Below are positions 9,701 to 18,510 of a DNA stretch of 21,761 nt, piece after piece. This DNA is from Apostichopus californicus (Eukaryota; Echinodermata; Holothuroidea; Aspidochirotida; Stichopodidae), in assembly GCA_020650975.1 (NCBI GenBank), contig JAIPMN010009743.1:1-21761 (forward strand). Direction: 5' to 3'. Below the pieces are notes generated by a model. That model ran no database searches and was not told where the DNA came from. It was given only the letters and a program-made list of their open reading frames with translations. Position numbers and translations under genes: made by a program. The stretch's first letter is position 1. Each line of letters opens with the position of its first letter.

Positions 9701-12700
9701 CACTCTTTGGAAGCCTGCAATGTCCAGAGGGTTACATACATGTACAGTACATCCCTATGCTGACATGAAAAGAGCAGTAAATTTACTTCACATGTGTTCT
9801 GAACTGTTGAGCATCTAATATTGTAATAGTCTACACAGTATCACTGTCAAAACTGTGAAGAACATTAAGAATAAAGCCGCCCCTTTGAAAAGACGTATTC
9901 TTTGAGCACTGTTGAAATGGAAAGCTCTATGCGGTTTCCCAACGAACAAATCTGTTTAATTATTACTGATCTCGCATGCTACACACAGGTCTAATGTTAA
10001 ATACAAGCAATTAACTGTTTTTACCATGGTTTCCGTAAAGCTTTGAAGGTTGAACCATGTGAAGATTGATACTAATTTTGCACTTCCTTCTAAAAGAATG
10101 ATCATTGTACAAAGTCTGGCTTAATTATGGTAGGAAAGCGATGGCATTGTATGGTACAGGTCGCCTTGAGGCGAATGAAGTGTTGACTCAAGGGCAAAGG
10201 TCAAAAGCATTATTTCAAGAATCAGGAACCATGCAATAATGAGATTCTGGTTGAAATACGGTTGTGGGAGTGACAAGTAATATTGACAGCAAATTGATGG
10301 GGTTTTAAAGCCAGAATTTAGAACTGTTCCTCATTAAGGCGAGTTTGAAATTAAAATTTGGAGACCTTTCACACAAGTTTTTAACTTTCAAATTGCACTA
10401 GTAAATGGTTATAAATTTGTATGTTTACAAGTACAAGTTCTATGTTTTTTTTATTATTTATACTGCAGTGGAAGTATATATGTAAGGATCAGTCGAGACT
10501 ATAAAACCATCACTACTGTTAATATTTTGTCGTTATATGTGAAATGATGTTGAATAGAAGCATTGCTAAATTGCAAGTTGCTTTGCAACACCATTTAATA
10601 TACTTCACTCCTTTATAACCTGGATTTGAGTGGATTAAGTGGATCACATCCAAACAAAAGTGCTAGGATGCATAAATGATAGATTTTTAATGGGAATGGG
10701 AAAGTAATTAGCAATGGCCAAGTAATGGGCAACATCCGTGGATCAACATGGTTGTAGTATTAACTTTACTTAAAAGTACTGTGACCAATGAGCTTACCTG
10801 TCACCTTACAACTTTAAAAAATGCTTCCTTTACACGGTGTCTTGATTGAAATTGGTAAAGTTTTATAAGACAATTATATCTGATGTGGAAAGTTTCATCA
10901 CCCAAAAGTACCATAGTTTGGGTATCTGGACATAAGAAGGCTGACCCTTTAACTATTGACCCATCTAAATAAAATACTTTAAGTTACTTAAGTATCATAG
11001 ATCATAGATAATGCAGGGGGACTCTTCAGACAGTATAAACACAAACCAGAAACAAAATTACAAAGGACATTGTGATATTAAAAACACATTAAAAATTTGT
11101 CAAGAGCTAAGTACTATTCAATAAATATAGTGGTACTGTTGAGGTTCACCTATTGATCCCATTAGTGCACTACAGTATCTTTCAGTTATGATGAGTTTCA
11201 TAGCGTTTTCAGTGGAGATTATACCAAACTTTGCCCTCAGCATCAACATCACAGTTAATTAACCAGCATAATCACCTTTAGTGGTTAAAGGAGCATTGCA
11301 TATATATACAAAGTGTATAGGCCTATATGCATTTTACATATTTGTATCCAAAAGAAACTATAGTACATGTATCAAAAAGATATATTACCATGGAAACGAG
11401 GTTGTGGGCGAAATGGATTTATGTTGTACAATGGTTTACAATTGTCATCCTTGGAAGAATACTTTACAGGTACATGGTCCACACAGGCTTATATTGGTAG
11501 CCATAGTCTGTGTTTTGTGTTACGTACTCCATATTAAGTACAATATCCATGAGTGTACACATATTTTCTGTACATACAGTGCAGTTAGTACCAAAAGCAA
11601 TGGCATGTTTGTACTTTAATCGGTAGGACTTGTCAATAAAAAAGTACACACTACCTAATACAAGTGTTCTCCAGACAGGGTGATCTCTGTTGAAGGATTT
11701 CAAGTGTGTTTGCTTTACTCTCCCTTCATGGTATAACAGTACTGTACTTTTATCTGTCCACCAAAATTAATGCGTTTGGTCGGCGGTTACGGCTATGTGA
11801 CAGCTACCGAGCATTAATACTGAAACTCGGATCACAATTGATCAAACTAAGACAAGCCTACTGTACAAGATATTTTCACCGAAAGGAAAGTATAGGCCCC
11901 TATAATTTTCATATTCAGTTTATATCAACATTTATTGCCTGAACACTTTCTCATAGCCAGTACAAATATCTATAAAAGTTACAATTTTGATTTTGGGAGT
12001 TGAGTTTTACTTCATGATTTGAATAGAACTTGACTGTAGTCAAGCTAATGATTTACATTGCTATAAGAGTACAAGTATTGAATAGCATGGAAAACTATAT
12101 CAACATCAATGCAAAATTCTCAGGCTCCTCAAGTTGAACCATGGAGCTATAAACAGAACTGACACTATATACTGTGTCACCATCATACACTCCCTTCTGT
12201 TACCTTGGGCACAATCCTACACCTGTGACCAGAAGGATCAAAGTAGGTCGAATCTGTGTGGTTTCGTTCACAGGTCAATAACCTCTTTCATAACTGTGTC
12301 TTTGATGATTTATGAAGACTATCAGGAAAACACAATTAAGGATTAAATTTGGCCTCCAGGATACCTCAAGTTACACACTTGGTATTTGCCAGGGTTGGGT
12401 ATATATGTATCACTTAACTTGTTTATATAGTATTTCAATTGGTTGACAAAATTTGTTATAATTGTGCTAAGGAGCACATTTAATATCTTAATAGGGCAAT
12501 TCACATTCTTAGGGAACTAAAACCCTGCAGTAATTAAAGATACCCCCCATATGGATCATACATACAGTACACAGCTTTGTGTGAACATGTCTTACAAATT
12601 AATACTCACATACATAAATCCACAGTCTATATAGTTAATGTTAGCTCCTTGCCTGTAGTGTAAATAACGCAAAATTACCTTTGATCCTTTTAAAGGTCTT

Positions 12701-15700
12701 AAAACTGAAATTGCAGCAGCAGGTAGATTATAAATGTTTGACAAGCTGTCAAATAAACTGTTGAAATTTTTTTCTTTTTATATATATTCATGTTACATGG
12801 CTCGATATAAATCAATGATTAATTGCCTGCATACAGCTGTTGGTGACCATGCACATATATACTTGGTGTGGAAGTGTCAGGATCCAACTCTGTATATTTA
12901 ATTTAATTTAATAAGGTACATCTGCATCCAAAAGGATTACGGTTCTGTGGGTATTACAGTACGAGTTAGAATTTACATACATAAGAAGAAACCCTGTTGT
13001 ACAGGTACTGTTCTAAAATTTGAGCCATTTTACTCAGGGACCATCTTCCCTCCCTTACCCCTACCCCTACTCCTCCCCATCCCCATTCCCCAGAAGTAAA
13101 CCAAGGGACCATCAGCCCACCCTCCTTCCTTCAATGACAGGTCTACAGAATATTTTTTTAAAAAAATATTCTGTGTGTCCAGTTCATTCATACAGTAGTA
13201 TACTTCTTCAACATGTACAGTACAAACTAAACAGTTGGAAATTCTTCATCACTTTTGCAAAAGTTGCAAAATATAGCGCCATTTTAATTTGTATCAAAGC
13301 TCCCTTCATGTTACCAAAATTTCTGAAAGAGGTGGGGAAACCCTTCCAACAGGACAAGGAAGCAGTTGAAATTTTTTTAACATTGTTTACAAAGTTTCAA
13401 AGTATTGCAGTATTTTGCAACCTGGACAAGGCAACTTCCAGTTTAATATCAAAATTTCTCAAAGGGTAGATCGCTGTCCCCTAGGAACCACATAACATTT
13501 GAGTCCATTCATAACATTTAAAATTCGTGGTTGCACTCCTGGGTGTACTAATGTTAACACATTGTACTGTATGCATTATTAAGGGAGCTGTCAGACTCTC
13601 ATGAAGTTGTGCATCTAAATATAAATTTTTATGAACAACAATAAACTTCATAATGTTGTCAATACTAGACCCTGCATTTACCACAGCATCTAAGAAAATT
13701 TATTCAATTTCCAAATTCCACCCCCAACCCCATCCCCTCCCACATTATCCAGCCCTCTCCTTTCAGTGAACTACCTTAAATCGTGTCGTGCTTCCAAATG
13801 AAAATTCTCATATCCGTAGATCACTAAGAATAAGACTATATATATGTCTATTAAAATCCAGGGGTCTGAGTAAATGGAAATTTATGTAGATGAATTCAGG
13901 ATATTGATAAAGCTACCCATGTCAAGTCAAATCTTACTTGCAAATCCTGGCTTATCTCTGAATATCCTGTGTGCTTTTCATACAGTAGAGCTGTAAAATA
14001 TATTTTCAAGCATACTGTTTTTTATTTGTTTTACTTTTACATACAAGTGCCTTTAATTTTATTCTCTTTGTTTTCTTCCAGCACAAGAGATGAAGGCCAG
14101 AAACCATTTTCATTTCCAGTGGATATGGGAAAAGTCATCAAAGGTTGGTCTCCCAAGAAGTGAGAATATTAATAACCATGCATGCTCCCTAATTGGGAAA
14201 TATTTTTAACCGGGCAATAATGTGGATGTAATCCAATCTAGAAGAATTAGTTACCGTGGCGATAAAAAACATGAAAAGTGCACAAGATGGCTGTGCCTGA
14301 AGTTTTAATGGTTTTGCCAATGGATACATCATGGTACACATCTTATCTATGAACAGCAACATATTTTAATGAATCATCGACATTAATAATCCTCTACCGA
14401 TCTTCTAGAACTGATTTTTCTTTCCTTTCTCCAGGCTGGGATGTAGCATGCATGTCGATGAAGAAGGGAGAATTAGCTAAATTCGTCATACCATCCCGCA
14501 TGGGGTACGGCAGAAGAGGATTTGCAGCTTGGAAATATCCTTTTTCGTGACCGATTAATTTATTTTTCTGACATGTACAGTACCGTACCTTGTCGATATC
14601 TAAGACTTAATTGTTCAACTAAAAACATGATGAACTGCTTCAATCTCTCACCTGTCACCAATCTTCAAAAGGGGGAGAGGAAAGTGGTGACCAAGGAGTG
14701 GTTACCTAAATTGTACCGATAGCAGTGAGAGTGCAACAGTATGGAAAGGACAGGTAAGATTCCACCTAGATCTCTTAGTTAAATTGAGTTGAAACCAATA
14801 ATGAATAGATAGTCCATGTCACGGTTTTGATCTGAGAAGGGGAAGATCAACATGCCTTTTCAAGATGGTCAAAGTTACAACACACAAGATACAGCTCAAC
14901 ATATTATATACTTCTGCACTTCCGACGATACTGACTCTGGACTTTATAAGTACTGCATTTACTAGATTCTGAGGTTTAGATCACCGTAATAGTAAACACA
15001 GTCCAACATAATTCAGAACAGAGCCTTCAAAGGCTAAATGTGAAAACAGTTTTGTAACCACGGCAACTAAAACTGATGTATTTTGCATTCTCTGGTGAGT
15101 TCTTCTTGTGCTATTACTGTTACCCTGGTAATGCGTCCAGCTTGGGGTGGGGGGATGATTGTTTCAGTGAGAGTACCATACTACTGACTAACTTTACCTT
15201 TGGAGAAGCTGCTACTACCCCCTTGACCTCTCTTCCCAAGTAGCGTCTTATGTGTGCCTCTAGAAGATTTTGAAGAACAGTTTGCCTGCTGGAATTTCTG
15301 CACTTTTGGCTTGGAAAAGCTAGACTTTCATCATGAAATTCTGCCTGTACTAAGTGTCTGATCTGATCATTGTGAAAGACATCTTCCTGTGATTATGGAA
15401 GGCCACCAATCTATTTCTGATGTCAGCCACCGATCTATTTCCGATGTCACCAGTTGGCCAATTCCTTGCTTCGATCATCTTCACTGACATCCTGGCCCGT
15501 GGCCTCAGGAGCAACCATATCTCTGCTACCTCTGCTTCCAGAATCTAATCCTCATCTGTAGGTGATGGAGGCAAACTACTTCCTGGACTTTAGTAAGCTT
15601 GATCAAGTTCCAGGAGGAGCTCCTCCAGTTTGTTTCTCTGGCTGTCTCTAGAGTAACCTGGGCAAATACTCCTCTCAGATCATCTTAAATCTATCTTTCG

Positions 15701-17628
15701 CATCGTGAAGGAGGATATAAGGTCGGCAAACAGATTCTTCTAGTCGATTTGGTGCAAGTTCAGGACCTTTGTCCTGTTTGGTTGGAAAGTGCTGTTGCAC
15801 TTTCTCTTTTCCTGGAGCACGTCCACTGGTAAGAAGCAGTATGTGAACAAATCTGGAAAACAAGTATTCTGCAGCTCGTTGATTGACCTCAGTTTGGAAA
15901 TTCTCTCTAGAGCCTTTGTCTCTGGCCAATTCTCCAAGAAAAACCTAGGCCTTCTCTAAAAATGGAGATAATCGTTGGTGCTGAATAAAGAGGAGCGCTA
16001 GTACCTACACTTCCCCCCTTGTGTTCCTCTAACTATATCCATGGTTCAGAAGCATGTATGTTCAGTGCATGTGGGTGGCTGAGTTCATTGTGAACACTTC
16101 CCCCCGTGTGTTCCTCTATGTCCTCGGTTCAGAAGCAGGTATGTTCAGTGCATGTGGGTGGCTGAATTCATTGTGAACACTTCCCCCCTTGTGTTCCTCT
16201 AACTATATCCATGGTTCAGAAGCATGTATGTTCAGTGCATGTGGGTGGCTGAGTTCATTGTAAACACTTCCCCCCTTGTGTTCCTCTAACTATATTAATG
16301 GTTCAGAAGCATGTATGTTCAGTGCATGTGGGTGGCTGAGTTCATTGTGAACACTCCCCCCCTTGTGTTCCTTTAACTATATCCATGGTTCAGAAGCATT
16401 TATGTTCAGTGCATGTGGGTGGCTGAGTTTATTGTGAAAACTGCCCCCCCCCCCCTTGTGTTCCTCTAACTATATCCTCGGTTCAGAATCAGGTATGTTC
16501 AGTTCATGTGGGTGGCTGAGTTCATTGTGAGTCCATCAGAACCACCAATAGCTATAGCAACTGAGACAGCTACTTCAGTAGCCAAGCACAGCACAGTGTG
16601 ATAAAGAAGCCAGTGTTGGAACCATGGAGGGTGGAGGTGCAAGTCATCAAATCGAGGTTGCAGCCGTAACCACGGCTAGATGTTGTGCTGGAAGTGGTCC
16701 CCTCAGTTTTCAACTCCTGCAAAGCAGATTCGTGCATCGAGTGCAGAATCACCCTGAATTGGAGATCTCAGAGATGGGATTCCTGTGGCGCTATAGATAT
16801 GATGATCTCCATCCCGAGCCATCCCTATGGCGCTCAGAGACATGATTGAATTGTGGTTGCGTTTAGACCCAGAAAGATCATCCAGAGTGGGCCTCGTTGG
16901 TGGCAGATGTTCTCTTGTGTCTTTGAGCCTTGCCATGTCTCTTCTAGAGGACTTTGTCCATACTTTAGCTATTGTATATTGGCTAAGCTGGTCTACCCAG
17001 CACCAGTGGTGAAGCAATAACAGAAGCAATAATCCTCCTGATTGTTTTACTTCTCTGGAGTCTTCATTGGGGTTTGGTAAGATGGTAAACCTGTATGTAC
17101 TGACATACTACGGTATGAAGGGATCTAACCAGTCTTCCATTGCATTTCATGATTACGGCGATCTGTAAAGCAGCAGTAATGATTGAATGTCAACGATCGG
17201 ATCACAAGATCCACCTCATTCAGTGGGGCTTGAATTTAACAGCACCATGATTTATGCCACGTCCCAACGATAAGAATGCCTCCAGGTAACAGAATTTCTG
17301 GAGAATAGAAAGTAGACTGCAGGAAGACAGACTAAAAAAGTATTGAAGAAGCCCATAGTTTGTATCAGAGATAGGTTTGTCTTTACTCTTTGAAATATCA
17401 GATGGTTAAATTTAGGACTATTGTTTGGGACGAAATCTGCAAACCAGGCTTTGGTTTGATCACATTTATCCTTTGTTTATCCTTCATTTAATGATTTACA
17501 TTATTATTATTTACATTACTGCTCCTGTTTTTATTATATTTTTGTTATCTTCCTTAATCCTTTTCACGATTCCCCCAGATGCTGATCTTATATTTGAAAT
17601 TGAGTTATTGACGATCAACGGCCAATGA
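3639..17628 (+). CDS. FKBP12-like: FKBP12-like peptidyl-prolyl cis-trans isomerase, 4-exon gene (join 3639-3790, 14082-14143, 14435-14534, 17568-17628)
   Basis: The four exons sum to 375 nt (124 residues plus TGA) and join in frame. The product is one FKBP_C domain (about residues 28-121) after a short charged N-terminus, with no visible signal peptide, membrane segment or ER-retention tail, so a small cytosolic or nuclear protein is expected. Family role: cis-trans isomerisation of Xaa-Pro bonds and binding of FK506/rapamycin-type ligands. Visible blocks are VTVHCTGF (33-40), QKFWSTRDEGQKPFSF (47-62), KVIKGWD (68-74), GYGRRGFAAW (95-104) and PPDADLIFEIELL (107-119). By hand alignment to human FKBP12, the pocket residues F36, F46, V55, I56, W59, Y82 and F99 are kept (F49, F60, V69, I70, W73, Y96, F114). 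Y26 is C37, D37 is W50 and H87 is F101. The GWEEG motif is altered to GWDVA. Exon sizes, splice sites and domain continuity make the model strong. Catalytic activity is inferred, not shown. A processed pseudogene is excluded by the introns. Confidence 0.93.
4841..5010. repeat. Inverted repeat built from the tRNA-like 3' half
   Basis: The minus-strand sequence from the T arm outward (about 4841-4894, GGTCACTGG...CTCTAGCC...CATTTCTTTGCTG) is repeated on the plus strand at about 4951-5010 (GGTCACTGACC...TTTTAGCC...AATTTCTTTCCTAG). The two arms are diverged copies facing away from a centre that holds the A box and anticodon arm. It looks like two fragments of one repeat family in opposite orientation, or a fold-back element. 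Confidence 0.6.
4868..4941 (-). repeat. tRNA-like sequence (SINE head or tRNA pseudogene), anticodon-like TAT
   Basis: Read on the minus strand this contains an A box (TAGCTATTAGTTGG, 4921-4934), an anticodon arm with loop CTTATAA (TAT in the anticodon position, Ile-like) and a B box (GGTTTGAATCC, 4878-4888). The anticodon stem has one mismatch, the T stem at least two, and the acceptor stem does not pair, so it is not a functional tRNA. Spacing of the internal Pol III boxes is normal, which fits a tRNA-derived SINE. Confidence 0.65.
5110..5129. repeat. Poly-T run, 20 nt
   Basis: A T homopolymer lies about 100 bp downstream of the tRNA-derived inverted repeat. As poly-A on the minus strand it could be an insertion scar, but it sits on the 5' side of the minus-strand tRNA head, so the link is doubtful. 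Confidence 0.8.
6717..6781. repeat. Short direct repeat TTGAATAGATGAGTC (two copies)
   Basis: The 15-mer occurs at 6717-6731 and again at 6767-6781, 50 bp apart, in AT-rich intron sequence. It is probably a small local duplication. Confidence 0.7.
7152..7296. repeat. Irregular tandem repeat of GGGATTGA / ATAAATCAATAAAT
   Basis: About seven GGGAT(T/C) starts alternate with AATAAAT words over 145 bp. The interval opens and closes with the same phrase, CTTGGGATTGACAGG. It is a degenerate minisatellite inside intron 1. Confidence 0.75.
8130..8195. promoter_or_regulatory. GC-richer island in intron 1 with GC-box-like and ETS-like words
   Basis: CCACGCCCAC (8149-8158) is a KLF/Sp-type word and ACCCGGAAGT (8182-8191) a strong ETS-type word. 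They sit in a stretch clearly richer in G+C than its surroundings. This could be an internal promoter or enhancer. No transcript can be assigned. Confidence 0.25.
13145..13174. repeat. Perfect 30-bp palindrome without spacer
   Basis: Left arm ACAGAATATTTTTTT (13145-13159) is exactly the reverse complement of 13160-13174. The T7/A7 centre makes it cruciform-prone. It lies in intron 1, about 900 bp before exon 2. Confidence 0.95.
14082..14143 (+). CDS. FKBP12-like: FKBP coding exon 2 (codon 51 to first base of codon 72)
   Basis: This 62-nt exon is preceded by a good polypyrimidine acceptor (TTTGTTTTCTTCCAG, AG at 14080-14081) and followed by GTTGGT. It encodes TRDEGQKPFSFPVDMGKVIK, the segment that in FKBP12 carries the F46 pocket residue and the V55-I56 strand leading into W59. 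It enters with one base completing Ser51 and leaves with one base (G) of Gly72. The donor AAAG/GTTGGT is weaker than consensus because it lacks A or G at +3, but the fit to the protein leaves little doubt. The unspliced frame stops at 14161-14163. Confidence 0.92.
14144..14434 (+). other. Intron 2, 291 nt, U2-type GT-AG
   Basis: It runs from GTTGGT to TTCTTTCCTTTCTCCAG. A pyrimidine-rich tract precedes the acceptor. There are no internal features beyond ordinary AT-rich sequence. It is far shorter than introns 1 and 3. Confidence 0.88.
14435..14534 (+). CDS. FKBP12-like: FKBP coding exon 3 (codon 72 to second base of codon 105)
   Basis: The acceptor is CTTTCTCCAG (AG 14433-14434). This 100-nt exon encodes WDVACMSMKKGELAKFVIP followed by SRMGYGRRGFAAW and two bases (AA) of Lys105. 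It holds the floor tryptophan of the FKBP pocket (W73, human W59) and the tyrosine equivalent to Y82 (Y96). The canonical GWxEGV is replaced by GWDVAC, and human Y80 is Met94. The 3' boundary is set by the ATATCCTTTT U12 donor at 14535. Continuing in frame reaches TGA within five codons, and the next GT (in TTTTCGTGACC) does not splice in frame to exon 4. Confidence 0.9.
14535..14544 (+). promoter_or_regulatory. U12-type 5' splice site (AT-AC class)
   Basis: ATATCCTTTT directly follows TGGAA of exon 3. In known minor introns this motif pairs with U11 and then U6atac. It is nearly invariant, so a chance match at the exact frame-restoring position is very unlikely. Confidence 0.9.
15180..17110. 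mobile_element. GC-richer block in intron 3, possibly a decayed mobile element (family not identified)
   Basis: Base composition is visibly richer in G+C than in the rest of the intron. Protein-like open frames occur on the minus strand at 15675-15929 and 16703-17029, with another readable minus-strand stretch around 15190-15390. None shows a reverse transcriptase, integrase or transposase motif I can name, and I see no terminal repeats. Insertion of foreign or repetitive DNA into the U12 intron is an inference from composition and the embedded minisatellite. Confidence 0.3.
16007..16530. repeat. Minisatellite, six copies of an 87-bp unit
   Basis: Copies start at 16007, 16094, 16177, 16264, 16351 and 16438, with lengths 87, 83, 87, 87, 87 and 93. 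Each begins ACACTTCCCCCC(T), contains GTGTTCCTCTAACTATATCC and GGTTCAGAAGCA, and ends GGCTGAGTTCATTGTGA. Copy 2 has a 4-bp deletion. Copy 6 has an expanded C run and diverges in its CCTCGG core, which it shares with copy 2. All lie inside the AT-AC intron. Confidence 0.95.
17550..17567 (+). promoter_or_regulatory. U12 branch-point sequence and AC 3' splice site
   Basis: TTCCTTAAT (17550-17558) is the U12 snRNA-pairing branch motif with T for C at the last position. The branch adenosine is probably 17556 or 17557. The acceptor dinucleotide AC is at 17566-17567, and the next base, G17568, completes Lys105. Confidence 0.88.
17568..17628 (+). CDS. FKBP12-like: FKBP coding exon 4 (codon 105 to stop)
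   Basis: This 61-nt terminal exon begins with G, which completes AAG (Lys105). It then encodes IPPDADLIFEIELLTINGQ and TGA at 17626-17628. IPP followed by an acidic or polar residue, then L-I-F-E-I-E-L-L, is the hallmark last strand of the FKBP fold (human IPPHATLVFDVELL). The exon starts after an AC dinucleotide (17566-17567), not AG. The only nearby AG (17577-17578, CCCCCAG) would cut off the IPPD segment and shift the frame. The C-terminal TINGQ tail extends about three residues past the human end. Confidence 0.9.
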
Positions 17629-18510
17629 AGATAATTCCACGACGGTTCCCGTTGTTTTCGTTTCAATCGACAATCATTTCGTCATTTCTTGGGTATAAGT
17701 AGATATTTTTTTTCTGTTTCTAAATTGTGCTGTGTGACCATTTTGTGGGGTTGAAGGTGACCATAATTGTGGATGTTGTTATGCTATGCTGTTTTGTACA
17801 AATGACACACCTCCTGTTTGTTCAGGGTAAACATTTCTGTTTCAGACTTTCCAGCTGTTTGAAAAATTTAATTTGACATATCACTTCAGTAGCAGTATTA
17901 ATTTCTTTTTTGTGTGTTAATGTCCGGTTTATTTTATTTATCTCCAATTGAAATTTATACATCAGGACTTGTCCATCAATTTATTCTCTATGAAGGCTAG
18001 AGTGAACCTTGGTTGGGGCCGAGGGCCAGACAGATTCAAATACCAATGGGGTGCTCTAGCCTAAGCACACCCAATTAGTGGAGGGTTGTGGGTCTGTTTT
18101 GTTTCCTCATGACATATTGAAATCATTGCAGGCCAGATTTTGCCCATGGTCTGCCCATACAGAACCCCTTTTATACACTTATAAACAAACTGTGAATAGT
18201 AGTGATATTTAGACATACGTAGCCAATTAGTTTGGTTTGATACATTATGAAACTTGCCTGCCAGAAATCAGTGTCTTTGACTATCATCTCTAATTAACTC
18301 TTTTCTTCATAAAATCAAGTAGATATCTGCCAAACTTGTGATCATTCTACCGCTGGACTTTTCACCCACTCTTCAATCTTGCTAGGAAGATGTATATTCT
18401 TGTGTTTGGATATCAATATTTATTCTTGCAGTAGTAATTCTGACATTTCTTAACCATATTAATTTTCTGTCGCTGTGTAATATCAATAAACCTTCCTGGT
18501 TGTTAGGCCT
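17629..18510 (+). other. Probable 3' UTR of the FKBP gene
   Basis: After the TGA the sequence is AT-rich with no further coding signal until a canonical AATAAA. The length to cleavage would be roughly 880 nt. Its extent rests only on the position of the first AATAAA. Confidence 0.5.
18485..18490 (+). terminator. Polyadenylation signal AATAAA
   Basis: This is the first canonical AATAAA after the stop codon (about 860 nt downstream). It is followed by CTTCCTGGTTGTTAGG, a modestly G/T-rich stretch. Later AATAAA words at 20271-20276 and 20732-20737 could serve longer transcripts. Confidence 0.5.

Larger units (their letters stand above)
3791..14081 (+). other. Intron 1, 10,291 nt, U2-type GT-AG; repeat-bearing, no supported gene inside
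   Basis: The intron is bounded by GTGAGG (3791) and TTTTCTTCCAG (ending 14081). The longest open frames inside (for example 13020-13469, 8485-8805 and 11281-11619) have low-complexity or featureless translations and no family signature, so I treat them as chance. Recognisable contents are a tRNA-derived repeat near 4868, a 20-T run at 5110-5129, a tandem repeat at 7152-7296, a GC-richer island at 8130-8195 and a perfect palindrome at 13145-13174. The rest is AT-rich sequence in which I see nothing definite. Confidence 0.85.
14535..17567 (+). other. Intron 3: U12-type (minor spliceosome) AT-AC intron, 3033 nt
   Basis: The 5' end reads ATATCCTTTT (14535-14544), a full match to the U12 AT-AC donor consensus. 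The 3' end has TTCCTTAAT (17550-17558), one base from the U12 branch consensus TTCCTTAAC. Its second A lies about 10 nt before the terminal AC (17566-17567), which is the short branch-to-acceptor distance of this class, and there is no long polypyrimidine tract. Splicing at exactly these sites gives AAG ATT CCC CCA GAT and restores the FKBP sequence. The intron interior is non-coding and contains a GC-richer block with a minisatellite, described separately. Confidence 0.9.

Noticed and set aside
11281..11619. 112-codon frame
   Set aside because: Starts at GTG, no ATG near the start, no recognisable features; a comparable frame overlaps on the other strand.
13020..13469. 149-codon open frame on the + strand
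   Set aside because: Begins with a low-complexity Pro/Ser/Tyr stretch from a C-rich tract and runs through the 30-bp palindrome; no domain, no splice context. Treated as chance within intron 1.
17425..17567. Upstream extension of the exon 4 frame
   Set aside because: Translates intron sequence (Ile/Tyr/Phe-rich); the frame is open only by chance up to the AC splice site.
17577..17578. AG in CCCCCAG as the acceptor for exon 4
   Set aside because: Would delete the conserved IPPD segment, and no in-frame GT donor follows exon 3; the AT-AC pair fits precisely.
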